DNA of 18,942 bases, from contig CAJUJW010000048.1 in assembly GCA_910586735.1 (NCBI GenBank), positions 1 to 18,942 of the forward strand, given 5' to 3'. This document shows, piece by piece, positions 5,953 through 12,718 of the stretch. Position 1 is the stretch's first letter; every line of letters starts with the position of its first letter. Both the position numbers and the translations under genes were made by a program. The notes under the pieces are model-generated. The model saw only the letters and a list, made by a program, of their open reading frames with translations, was not told the origin of the DNA and did no database searches. This DNA comes from an uncultured Oscillibacter sp. Lineage in GTDB: Bacteria > Bacillota > Clostridia > Oscillospirales > Oscillospiraceae.

Positions 5953-8205
5953 TCAGCTTTCCTGATCCAGCAGGCCCAGCTGGACCTCCTCCGTGTCCTC
6001 CTGCCGCAAAAGCGCCCCGGCGGCGGGCACCGCCCGGACCCGGTATCGGCTCTTGTTTCCAATGGCTGTCTCCTCCAGCGGCCGGACGGCCTCCAAGTGA
6101 TACTTGGGCTTCAAGCTCATCACCGCCACCCCCTGGGTGGACCGGGTGGTCTTGGGGGCCAGCAGGGCCGTGTGGAAAATCAGGCACCGGGGCTCGGTGG
6201 AGTAGACCGCCAGCTCCATCTCCCCGTCCAGCCGGAGGATGGTCCGCAGGGGCGACTTGTCGGAGTACGCCCCGGTGAGCTTCCGCCGGTTGGAGGCGGT
6301 CTGATAGGCTTTCAGCTCCACCCGCGCCGCCTTGCCGTTCTCGAAGAAGAACAGCAGCCCGCCGGAGTAGTCCCCCGGCAGGACCATGAAGATGACGCTC
6401 TCCCCGGCGTCCATGCCCAGCTTGGCCGGCAGGTAGTCCCCCAGAACGCTGGCCTTGGAGTCGTCGAACTCGCTGAGGCGGGTCTTGTACACCTGGCACT
6501 TGTCGGTGAAGAACATGACCTCGGCCCGGCTGGTGGTCTCGAAGCTCTGCCGGAGGCCGTCCCCCTCCTTGTACTTCTGGGCCCCGCTCATGCGGAGGCT
6601 CTGGGGGCTGATCTTCTTAAAGTACCCCTCCTTGGAGAGGAACACGTGAACGGGGACCTCCTCCGGCCCCTCGTCCTCCACCGGGTCCGGAAGCTCGTGG
6701 GCGTAGATAATGGCGGTGCGCCGGGGCTCGCCGTACTTTTTGGCCGCCTCCTTCAGCTCCTCCAGAATGATCTTCTTCACCCGCCGGGGGTCCCGGAGGA
6801 TGTCCTCCAGGTCGTCAATCTCGTCCTGGAGGGCCTCGGTCTCCTTCACCCGCTTGAGGATGTACTCCTTGTTGATGTTCCGCAGGCGGATCTCCGCCAC
6901 GTACTCCGCCTGAACCTGGTCAATGCCGAAGCCGATCATCAGGTTGGGGATGACCTCGGACTCCTCCTCCGTCTCCCGGATGATTTTGATGGCCTTGTCA
7001 ATGTCCAGCAGGATGCGCTTAAGGCCCTTGAGGAGGTGGAGCTTTTCCCTCCGCTTCCCCAGGACGAAGAACACCCGCCGCCGGACGGACTCCGTCCTCC
7101 AGGCGGTCCACTCCTCCAGAATCCGCCGGACCCCCAGCACCTGGGGCATCCCGCCGATGAGGACGTTGAAGTTGCAGGAAAAGGCGTCCTCCAGGGGGGT
7201 CTGCTTGAAGAGGCGGGCCATGAGCTTGTCCGGGTCCGCCCCCCGTTTCAGGTCGATGGTGAGCTTGAGGCCGGAGAGGTCCGTCTCGTCCCGCATGTCG
7301 GCAATTTCCCTGGCCTTCCCCGCCTTGATGAGCTCCGCCACCTTGTCCAGAATGGCCTCGGTGGAGGTGGAGTAGGGAATCTCCGTAATCTCAATGAGAT
7401 TCTCCTCTTTCACATAGCGCCACTTGGCCCGGACCTTCACGCTGCCCCGGCCTGTGGCGTAGATGTCCCGCAGGGCGTCCCGGTCGCAGATGAGCTCCCC
7501 GCCGGTGGGAAAGTCCGGGGCCAGCAGGGTTTCCATCAGGTCGCAGTCCGGGTTTTTCAAATAGGCGGCGGCGGTGTCGCAGACCTCTTTCAGGTTGAAC
7601 CCGCAGAACTGGGAGGCCATGCCCACGGCGATGCCGCTGTTGGCGGACACCAGGATGTTGGGGAAGGTGGTGGGCAGGAGGGCGGGCTCCTTCATGGAGT
7701 TGTCGTAGTTGTCCACGAAGTCCACCGTGTCGGAGTCGATGTCCCGGAAGAGCTCCTGACAGATGGCGGTCAGCTTGGCCTCGGTGTACCGGGGCGCGGC
7801 CCAGGACATATCCCGGGAGTAGTGCTTGCCGAAGTTGCCCTTGGAGTCCACAAAGGGGGTCAGCAGGGCCCCATAACCCCGGCTGAGCCGGACCATGGTG
7901 TCGTAGATGGCCGCGTCCCCGTGGGGGTTGAGGCGCATGGTCTGGCCCACAATGTTGGCGGACTTGGTCCGGGCCCCGGTCAGCAGGCCCATCTTGTACA
8001 TGGTGTAAAGGAGCTTCCGGTGAGAGGGCTTGAAGCCGTCAATCTCCGGAATAGCTCGGGAGACGATGACGGACATGGCGTAGGGCATGTAGTTGGTCTC
8101 CAGGGTGTCGGTAATGGGCTGTTCCACCACCGCGGCGTGGAGACCCAGAACGTTGGGGTTGCCGGACTTGGGCTTTCCGGTGTCGGGTGTTTTCTTCTTT
8201 GGCAT
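5953..8205 (-). CDS. parC: Type II DNA topoisomerase subunit A (topoisomerase IV/ParC-like)
   Basis: This 750-residue DNA breakage-reunion subunit should pair with the B subunit at 8815-10806 to pass one duplex through another. The N-terminal core is clear: ETNYMPYAMSVIVSRAIPEI at 36-55, the helix with HGDAAIYD at 95-102, and SWAAPRYTEAKL with the presumed catalytic Tyr140. A long coiled-coil and connecting region covers roughly residues 340-500. The C-terminal part forms weak beta-propeller-like repeats and lacks the GyrA box, arguing for a topoisomerase IV-like or clade-specific enzyme rather than gyrase. Position 98, equivalent to quinolone-relevant Ser83 of E. coli GyrA, is alanine. The start is 17 bp after the HTH gene stop, with AAGGGG 7 bases before the ATG, so it is probably transcribed through the HTH gene. 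Confidence 0.92.
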   Translation of the reverse strand: MPKKKTPDTGKPKSGNPNVLGLHAAVVEQPITDTLETNYMPYAMSVIVSRAIPEIDGFKPSHRKLLYTMYKMGLLTGARTKSANIVGQTMRLNPHGDAAIYDTMVRLSRGYGALLTPFVDSKGNFGKHYSRDMSWAAPRYTEAKLTAICQELFRDIDSDTVDFVDNYDNSMKEPALLPTTFPNILVSANSGIAVGMASQFCGFNLKEVCDTAAAYLKNPDCDLMETLLAPDFPTGGELICDRDALRDIYATGRGSVKVRAKWRYVKEENLIEITEIPYSTSTEAILDKVAELIKAGKAREIADMRDETDLSGLKLTIDLKRGADPDKLMARLFKQTPLEDAFSCNFNVLIGGMPQVLGVRRILEEWTAWRTESVRRRVFFVLGKRREKLHLLKGLKRILLDIDKAIKIIRETEEESEVIPNLMIGFGIDQVQAEYVAEIRLRNINKEYILKRVKETEALQDEIDDLEDILRDPRRVKKIILEELKEAAKKYGEPRRTAIIYAHELPDPVEDEGPEEVPVHVFLSKEGYFKKISPQSLRMSGAQKYKEGDGLRQSFETTSRAEVMFFTDKCQVYKTRLSEFDDSKASVLGDYLPAKLGMDAGESVIFMVLPGDYSGGLLFFFENGKAARVELKAYQTASNRRKLTGAYSDKSPLRTILRLDGEMELAVYSTEPRCLIFHTALLAPKTTRSTQGVAVMSLKPKYHLEAVRPLEETAIGNKSRYRVRAVPAAGALLRQEDTEEVQLGLLDQES

Positions 8206-8221
8206 GATTCTGCCCCTTCAA

Positions 8222-8443
8222 TTATTTATTCATTTCGGGATTATCGGTCCGGCCAAGGAGGTAATCCACAGAGCAGTCCAGATAATCGGCAATGGACACA
8301 AGAATGCTGGAGGAAACTTTTGATGAAGGCTTTTCCTTCCATTTTCCGGTGAGGCTTTTTGAAATGCCAATCTCCTTTGACAATCTATATCCGGTAATGT
8401 TCTGCTCCTCTAAAATTTTCATGATTCTTTCTGTATGTTCCAT
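8222..8443 (-). CDS. Small Cro/CI-type helix-turn-helix regulator
   Basis: A 73-residue DNA-binding protein. The XRE-type HTH spans about residues 4-58, with recognition region YRLSKEIGISKSLTGKWKE (15-33) and the common C-terminal phrase DYLDCSVDYLLGRTDNP. GGAGGT sits 7 bases before the ATG at 8443; an upstream in-frame extension has no ribosome site and crosses the promoter repeats, so the short form is chosen. It diverges from the 80-residue gene at 8567 across a 123-bp region with two identical operator-like repeats, so autoregulation plus control of that gene is likely. Its base composition is visibly more AT-rich than the topoisomerase genes around it, suggesting a separate origin. Confidence 0.9.
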   Translation of the reverse strand: MEHTERIMKILEEQNITGYRLSKEIGISKSLTGKWKEKPSSKVSSSILVSIADYLDCSVDYLLGRTDNPEMNK

Positions 8444-8467
8444 GGCAACAACCTCCAAGGCATTACT

Positions 8468-8533
8468 ATTATGTCGAAATATGCGAAAACTTTCTACCTC
8501 CCCCTTGACTGTGCGAAAACTTTCATATATACT
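8468..8533. promoter_or_regulatory. Divergent promoters with duplicated operator TGCGAAAACTTTC
   Basis: For the plus gene, TTGACT (8505-8510) and TATACT (8528-8533) are spaced by exactly 17 bases. The sequence TGCGAAAACTTTC occurs at 8482-8494 and again at 8512-8524, 30 bp apart; its core GAAA-AC-TTTC is palindromic. The second copy fills the spacer of the plus promoter. The first copy overlaps the -35 and spacer of a plausible minus promoter (TAGAAA, 17 bases, CATAAT at 8468-8473) for the HTH gene. This is the layout expected for an HTH protein repressing both directions. Confidence 0.75.
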
Positions 8534-8566
8534 GAACACATGGAAACTCAATAAGGAGGAATCTTT

Positions 8567-8809
8567 ATGAATGAGACCTATGAATGGTTGTATGACAATT
8601 ACGCCTTACCCTTGATGCAGGTAGAAAAAGAAGCGGATAAAATCAAGCAGTCCATCGTCTCTCTCAGCCGCACAGAAAACACGTTGCCCTTGAGGGACCA
8701 ACTAGAGGACCTTTGCATGTTATGGGGAACAGACGCCTTTTCTCTGGGCCTGCAATTAGGGCTGCGCCTAATGGCGGGACAACGAGCCGGCGGGTTGTCC
8801 ATTATATAA
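8567..8809 (+). CDS. Small hypothetical protein divergent from the HTH regulator (DUF6809-like)
   Basis: An 80-residue, mostly helical protein of unknown function. The general pattern, an N-terminal LYDNYALP followed by a central amphipathic helix and a closing AFSLGLQLGLRLM segment, resembles small Clostridia proteins grouped as DUF6809; I offer that family only as a likely match. AAGGAGGA lies 6 bases before the ATG, and a near-consensus promoter with an operator in its spacer drives it. No signal peptide or membrane segment is evident. It runs convergent to the topoisomerase B gene and ends 5 bases from that gene's stop codon, with no terminator between them. Together with the HTH gene it forms a two-gene module lodged between parE and parC. 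Confidence 0.8.
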   Translation: MNETYEWLYDNYALPLMQVEKEADKIKQSIVSLSRTENTLPLRDQLEDLCMLWGTDAFSLGLQLGLRLMAGQRAGGLSII

Positions 8810-8814
8810 ACCTA

Positions 8815-10806
8815 TCACGAAATGTCGGCCATCTCCAGATATTTATACCCATTCTCCGCGATATGGTCCTTCCTCCCCTGGAGGTTATCCCCCAAGAGGA
8901 GGTCAAACACCTGAGCCGTCCTCTCCACATCCTCCGGCATGACCCGAATGAGCCTCCGGGTCTCCGGGTTCATGGTGGTCAGCCACATCATGTCCGGGTC
9001 GTTCTCGCCCAGACCCTTGGAGCGGTCAATCTTGTATTTCTTCCCCTCCAGTTCCTTGACAATATCGTTCTTCTCCTTGTCCGAGTAGGCGAACCAGGTC
9101 TTCTCCCCGCAGTTGATTTCAAACAGCGGCGTCTCCGCGATATACACATAGCCCTCCCGGATCAGCGTAGGCGTCAGCCGGTACAGCATGGTCAGCACCA
9201 GGGTCCGAATCTGGAAGCCGTCCACGTCGCCGTCGGTGCAGATGACCACCTTGCTCCACCGGAGGTTCCCCAGGTCGAAGGAGGACACGTCTTTGACGTG
9301 CTTGTTCTGTACCTCCACGCCGCAGCCCAGCACCTTGATTAAATCCGTGATGATCTCGCTCTTGAATATCCGGGCGTAGTCCGCCTTCAGGCAGTTGAGA
9401 ATCTTCCCCCGGATGGGCATGATGCCCTGGTACTCCGAGTCCCGGGCCAGCTTCACGCTGCCAAGGGCGCTGTCGCCCTCCACAATGTAGATCTCCCGCC
9501 GGTCCACGTCCTTGGTCCGGCAGTCCACGAACTTCTGCACCCGGTTGGCGATGTCCACGCTGCCCGAGAGCTTTTTCTTGATGCTCAGCCGGGCCTCCTC
9601 GGCCTTCTCCCGGCTGCGCTTGTTCAGCAGCACCTGCTCGGCGATTTTCTCCGCGTCGAAGTGGTTCTCAATAAAGTAAATCTCCAGGTTGGACCGGAGA
9701 AACTCCGTCATGGCCTCCTGGACAAACTTGTTGGTGATGGCCTTTTTGGTCTGGTTCTCATAGGAGGTCTGGGTGGAGAAGTTGCTGGTGACTAAAATCA
9801 GGCAGTCCTCCACGTCCGCCCAGGTGACCTTGCTCTCGTTCTTCTGGTACTTCCCCTGTTCCCGCAGGTACTTGTCGATGGCGTAGACAAAGGCGGACCG
9901 GCTGGCCTTCTCGGGGCTGCCCCCGTGCTCCAGCCAGCTGGAGTTGTGGTAGTGCTCCACCACGTTTGCCCGGTTGGAGAAGCAGAAGGCCGCGCTGAGC
10001 TTCACCTTGTACTCCGGCTTGTCCGCCCGGTCCCGGCCCTTCTTCTCCGCCTGCCAGAAAGCGGGGGAGGTCAGGGAATTCTCTCCCGCCAGCTCGGCCA
10101 CGTAGTCCGCCACGCCGTTCTCATAGAGAAAGTCCGTCTCCTCGAACTGCCCCGGCGCGGTCTCGCCGCGGACGTGGAAGGTAATCCCAGCGTTCACCAC
10201 CGCCTGCCGCTTGCACACATCGGCGAAATACTCCGCCGGGATGTCGATGTCCGTGAACACGTCCAGGTCCGGCAGCCACCGGGTCCTGGTGCCGGTCTTT
10301 TTGGCCTGGGACTTAGGCAGGGGCGTCTTCTCCAGCTCTCCCACAATCTCCCCCCGCTCAAAGCGGAGGCGGTACTCGAACCCGTCCCGCCACACGGTGA
10401 CATCCATGTACCGGGAGGCGTACTGGGTGGCGCAGGAGCCCAGGCCGTTAAGCCCCAGGGAGAACTCGTAGTTGTCCCCCGACACATTGTCGTACTTGCC
10501 CCCGGCGTAGAGCTCACAGAACACCAGTTCCCAGTTCCAGCGGCCCTCCTTCTCGTTCCAGTCCACCGGGCAGCCCCGGCCCGCGTCCTCCACCTCCACG
10601 CTGTGGTCCAGGAAGCGGGTGACGGTGATGGCCTTGCCGTGGCCCTCCCGGGCCTCGTCGATGGAGTTGGACAAAATCTCGAACACCGCGTGCTCGCAGC
10701 CGTCCAGCCCGTCGGAGCCGAAGATGACGCCGGGGCGCTTGCGCACCCGGTCCGCGCCCTTGAGGGCGGAAATACTGTCGTTGCCGTAATCCTGTTTTTT
10801 CGCCAT
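8815..10806 (-). CDS. parE: Type II DNA topoisomerase subunit B (topoisomerase IV/ParE-like), divergent
   Basis: The 663-residue ATPase/TOPRIM subunit partners the A subunit at 5953-8205. The GHKL ATPase shows EILSNSIDEA (43-52, Glu43 and Asn47 region), VEDAGRGCP (72-80), AGGKYD (101-106) and GLNGLGSC (118-125), where the usual histidine of GLHGVG is Asn. The QTK loop is at 352-354. TOPRIM follows with EGDSALGS (443-450), PIRGKILN (464-471) and DGDVDG (525-530), keeping all three acidic positions, then SKGLGENDPDMMW. The motifs are intact enough for activity but diverge from canonical GyrB/ParE, marking a clostridial side branch. The ATG at 10806 has GGAGG 4 bases upstream; an ATG 16 codons earlier has no ribosome site. 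Its leader has a promoter and competing hairpins. Confidence 0.92.
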   Translation of the reverse strand: MAKKQDYGNDSISALKGADRVRKRPGVIFGSDGLDGCEHAVFEILSNSIDEAREGHGKAITVTRFLDHSVEVEDAGRGCPVDWNEKEGRWNWELVFCELYAGGKYDNVSGDNYEFSLGLNGLGSCATQYASRYMDVTVWRDGFEYRLRFERGEIVGELEKTPLPKSQAKKTGTRTRWLPDLDVFTDIDIPAEYFADVCKRQAVVNAGITFHVRGETAPGQFEETDFLYENGVADYVAELAGENSLTSPAFWQAEKKGRDRADKPEYKVKLSAAFCFSNRANVVEHYHNSSWLEHGGSPEKASRSAFVYAIDKYLREQGKYQKNESKVTWADVEDCLILVTSNFSTQTSYENQTKKAITNKFVQEAMTEFLRSNLEIYFIENHFDAEKIAEQVLLNKRSREKAEEARLSIKKKLSGSVDIANRVQKFVDCRTKDVDRREIYIVEGDSALGSVKLARDSEYQGIMPIRGKILNCLKADYARIFKSEIITDLIKVLGCGVEVQNKHVKDVSSFDLGNLRWSKVVICTDGDVDGFQIRTLVLTMLYRLTPTLIREGYVYIAETPLFEINCGEKTWFAYSDKEKNDIVKELEGKKYKIDRSKGLGENDPDMMWLTTMNPETRRLIRVMPEDVERTAQVFDLLLGDNLQGRKDHIAENGYKYLEMADIS

Positions 10807-10815
10807 AGTTCCTCC

Positions 10816-10880
10816 AAAACCGGCCCTTTGGCCGGGGATTCTCCTTATATTCATATGACACAGGCCCGGAGGCCGGTTTT
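10816..10880 (-). promoter_or_regulatory. Structured parE leader with alternative hairpins
   Basis: Reading the minus strand, AAAACCGGCC (10880 to 10871) near the transcript start is exactly complementary to GGCCGGTTTT (10825 to 10816), which ends next to the GGAGG ribosome site. The latter also forms a local stem, CCGGCC/GGCCGG around AAAG (10835 to 10820), followed by TTTT. The two pairings are mutually exclusive, a layout compatible with attenuation or translational control. No ligand or regulator is suggested by the sequence. Confidence 0.4.
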
Positions 10881-10891
10881 CAATGTACCCA

Positions 10892-10920
10892 ACTATATCA
10901 CAAGAATTTCAAAGGTTCAA
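10892..10920 (-). promoter_or_regulatory. Sigma-A promoter of parE
   Basis: On the minus strand TTGAAC (10915-10920) and TATAGT (10892-10897) are spaced 17 bases, preceding an inferred leader of about 80 bases. Confidence 0.85.
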
Positions 10921-10982
10921 GTCTTTCCGGGGACGGCCAGTGGGAAAGGTCCCTTTCCCGCCCTTTCCCGGCGGCTTCCGGC

Positions 10983-11090
10983 GTTTTTGTAAAAAATGTT
11001 ACTTTTGTTACTTTTTCATAACCGATTTGTTACCCTTTGGAACCCCTTCCAAAACCAGAGTTTTGCACATTATCCACAGAGTTTTCCACA
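10983..11090. promoter_or_regulatory. DnaA-box-like cluster beside an AT-rich tract
   Basis: Three same-direction nonamers stand close together: TTTTGCACA (11061-11069, two mismatches), TTATCCACA (11070-11078, a perfect DnaA box) and TTTTCCACA (11082-11090, one mismatch). Just left is a T-rich tract at 10983-11036 with repeated TTACTTTT units. The cluster lies exactly where gene orientation switches from minus to plus. It may be a DnaA regulatory or titration site, or part of an origin; no dnaA or dnaN is in view. The rest of this 447-bp gene-free region holds only the two divergent promoters and the parE leader. Confidence 0.45.
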
Positions 11091-11180
11091 TCGTTATGTC
11101 AACCGTGGAATCCGGGAAAAAATGCCCGCTTTTCCAGGGGCCCTTCAGGAGAAAATTTTGCCCGAATTTTCCTTTTTAGG

Positions 11181-11209
11181 TTGACAACCATCCGGGAATC
11201 CTGTATGAT
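11181..11209 (+). promoter_or_regulatory. Sigma-A promoter of the degV-family gene
   Basis: TTGACA (11181-11186), a 17-base spacer, and TATGAT (11204-11209) lie about 45 bases before the DegV start codon. Confidence 0.88.
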
Positions 11210-11253
11210 AACAGAAGAGGTGATATTCAAAACCATATTATGGGGTGTTTTAT

Positions 11254-12093
11254 ATGATTTGTAAAATTGTGAGCGACAGCAGCTGTGACCTGCGGATGAG
11301 CGAGTTTGACGGGGGCGGCATCCTCTTCGAGACCGTGCCCCTGCGGCTCCAGGTGGGCGAGCGGGAGTTTATCGACAACGACGCGCTGCTGGTCCCCCAG
11401 CTTTTGGGGGCCATGGCCCAGGAGAAATCCGCCGCCTCCACCGCCTGCCCCTCCCCCGCCGCCTTCGCCAAGGCTTTCGAGGACGCCGGCAGGGTGGTGT
11501 GCTTCACCATCTCCGCCAACCTCTCCGGCACCTATAACGCCGCCGTCCTGGGCCGGGACATGGTGCTGGAGGAGCACCCGGAGAAGGAGATCTGCGTCAT
11601 CGACTCCAAGGCCACGGCGGGGGCCATGATCCTTCTTGTCCGCCGGGCCAAGCAGCTGCTGGAGGCCGGGGGGGACTTCGAGGACATCTGCGGCCAGCTG
11701 CGGCTGTACCAGGCGGCCCTGCGGACCTGTTTCACCCTGGAGAACTTCGACAACCTCATCAAGAACGGCCGGATGCGCCCGCTGGTGGGCACCCTGCTCC
11801 GCTCCCTGGGCATCCACGTCATCGCCGACGCCACCCCCCAGGGGACCATCCACGTGGCGGGCAAGGCCCGGGGCGAGCTGAAAACCTATCAGACCATCAC
11901 GGCCCTGATGAGGGAGAGCAAGGACTGTACCGGGGCGGAGGTCATCCTCTGCCACTGCGAGAACCTGCCGGGGGCCCTGAAACTGAAGGAGCAGATTTTG
12001 AAGGACCTGCCCGTGAAGAGCGTGGAGATTTTCTCCTGCCGGGGCCTCACCAGCTTTTACGCCATGGAGAAGGGGCTTATTATCGGGTACTGA
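11254..12093 (+). CDS. DegV family fatty-acid-binding protein
   Basis: DegV proteins bind a long-chain fatty acid between two domains; in Firmicutes the related FakB proteins present the fatty acid to a kinase for phospholipid synthesis. The 279-residue product has the normal family length and both hallmark loops: the N-terminal IVSDSSCDL (5-13) and ISANLSGTYNAA (86-97), whose Ser and Thr normally contact the carboxylate. NGRMRPLVGTLLRSLG is the usual central motif, and the C-terminus reads FYAMEKGLIIGY. The ATG at 11254 is preferred to a GTG three codons upstream because GGGGTG lies 8 bases before it. It has its own promoter and is the first plus-strand gene after the orientation switch. No fakA is in view, so the FakB role remains a family inference. 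Confidence 0.94.
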   Translation: MICKIVSDSSCDLRMSEFDGGGILFETVPLRLQVGEREFIDNDALLVPQLLGAMAQEKSAASTACPSPAAFAKAFEDAGRVVCFTISANLSGTYNAAVLGRDMVLEEHPEKEICVIDSKATAGAMILLVRRAKQLLEAGGDFEDICGQLRLYQAALRTCFTLENFDNLIKNGRMRPLVGTLLRSLGIHVIADATPQGTIHVAGKARGELKTYQTITALMRESKDCTGAEVILCHCENLPGALKLKEQILKDLPVKSVEIFSCRGLTSFYAMEKGLIIGY

Positions 12094-12126
12094 GCCGGCG
12101 CCGGAACTTACGGAAAATATTGCACC

Positions 12127-12150
12127 GGGGCGGACCTGTGTGTCCGCCCC
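12127..12150. repeat. GTAGGGGC-family palindrome after degV
   Basis: A 9-bp perfect stem, GGGGCGGAC (12127-12135) and GTCCGCCCC (12142-12150), with a 6-base loop and then TGC; on the minus strand it reads GCAGGGGCGGAC, matching the interspersed palindrome family but with a different stem core. There is no T-run, so its value as the degV terminator is doubtful. Confidence 0.6.
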
Positions 12151-12157
12151 TGCGTGC

Positions 12158-12186
12158 TTGCGCTTTTTGTCAGAGTGTGGTATTCT
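12158..12186 (+). promoter_or_regulatory. Promoter of the decayed toxin mRNA
   Basis: TTGCGC (12158-12163), a 17-base spacer, and an extended -10 TGG-TATTCT (hexamer 12181-12186). It precedes AAAGGAGG (12218-12225) and the broken mini-ORF. Confidence 0.65.
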
Positions 12187-12231
12187 GGAAACGGCAGGAA
12201 GGGCGGGGCCAACTCCGAAAGGAGGCAGCCC

Positions 12232-12310
12232 ATAGGTGTAACGGAAACCATCGCATTACTTAATGCTCGTGATTGCGGCTGTTTCTCTGGGTCTCCAGAT
12301 AAAGAAATAA
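12232..12310 (+). pseudogene. Decayed small hydrophobic type I toxin-like ORF
   Basis: AAAGGAGG (12218-12225) stands at perfect distance from ATA (12232-12234), where a start ATG is expected. The frame reads GVTETIALL; after a single-base shift at about 12262-12263 it continues MLVIAAVSLGLQIKK to a TAA at 12308-12310. Joined, this is a hydrophobic peptide of about 25 residues with a polar N-terminus and a Lys-Lys end, the plan of TxpA/BsrG-like or 'putative holin-like' toxins that insert in the membrane. Two lesions, lost start codon and frameshift, make it inactive as read. A convergent antisense promoter and plus-strand terminator complete the locus. The peptide class is inferred from composition and layout, not from alignment. 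Confidence 0.5.
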
Positions 12311-12404
12311 CCGCCCCCTGACCTAAGCAAGAAGCGGCAATTTCAAACACTTCAGTTGTAAAGTTGGCCGCCTCTCTGCTGACACCAGGGAGACCGCCTG
12401 ACCT
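12298..12404 (-). ncRNA. Predicted antisense antitoxin RNA
   Basis: Transcription from the strong minus promoter at 12411-12439 should start near 12404 and run across the 3' part of the toxin mRNA. A likely stop is the stem GAAAT..CCGC (12304-12314) with GCGG..ATTTC (12334-12344), two mismatches, followed on the minus strand by a T-rich TTTATCT. The predicted RNA is about 105 bases and overlaps the toxin stop codon, the geometry of RatA/TxpA-type pairs. Ends are estimated. Confidence 0.5.
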
Positions 12405-12410
12405 GCCTTT

Positions 12411-12439
12411 ATTATAACCATCCCATATTCATTTGTCAA
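12411..12439 (-). promoter_or_regulatory. Perfect-consensus sigma-A promoter of the antisense RNA
   Basis: On the minus strand TTGACA (12434-12439), 17 bases, TATAAT (12411-12416): both hexamers and the spacer match the consensus exactly. No protein-coding gene lies downstream on that strand for 300 bases, so an RNA product is expected. Confidence 0.85.
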
Positions 12440-12440
12440 G

Positions 12441-12468
12441 GGCGCCCCCTCCGGGGCGCCCTTTTTTC
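12441..12468 (+). terminator. Intrinsic terminator of the toxin mRNA
   Basis: GGCGCCCC and GGGGCGCC form an 8-bp or longer GC stem around CTCC, followed by six T on the plus strand. It would end the transcript begun near 12193 (about 275 bases). On the minus strand it directly follows the decayed HTH gene, but the T-run is not in that orientation. Confidence 0.8.
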
Positions 12469-12469
12469 G

Positions 12470-12681
12470 TCACCACGAGGCGCGGGGATCACCCGTCAGA
12501 CCCACGAGGCAGTCAATGCTGGATGGTAATATTTCGCCAAAGCAATCAGGAACTCTTCCGTCCAGGGCTGCTGCCCGGTTTCCGAATAGCTGTATTTTCT
12601 CTGCGTGATGCCGGGGGCTTTCCCCACCGCCTCCTGGGTCAGATCACGGTCTTCCCGCATGTCCCGGATTCTGTTTCTCAT
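12470..12681 (-). pseudogene. Frameshifted Cro/CI-type helix-turn-helix regulator
   Basis: From the ATG at 12681 (GAGGT 7 bases upstream) the frame gives MRNRIRDMREDRDLTQEAVGK and an XRE-type HTH up to LIALAKYYH, then an unrelated PALTASWV and a TGA at 12496-12498 (61 residues). In another frame the DNA right after YYH codes SIDCLVGLTGDPRASW, the normal ending of such regulators (compare ..SIDYLVGLT..). A one-base deletion at about 12518-12525 explains this, and the ancestral stop is at 12470-12472. The truncated 61-residue protein keeps the HTH helices and could still bind DNA. It diverges from the small gene at 12775 across an inverted-repeat-rich region, the same layout as at 8222 and 16255. 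Confidence 0.7.
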
Positions 12682-12718
12682 CCAGACCACCTCACACGCA
12701 GAATAGCTTAGATGAAAA

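Noticed and set aside
6097..8352. Long plus-strand open frame opposite the topoisomerase A gene
   Set aside because: Antisense shadow with low-complexity Gly/Val/Leu/His composition; the minus frame carries all subunit A motifs.
12108..12350. 80-codon minus-strand frame over the toxin/antisense region
   Set aside because: It is explained by the antisense RNA region; no ribosome site, and composition does not suggest a protein.
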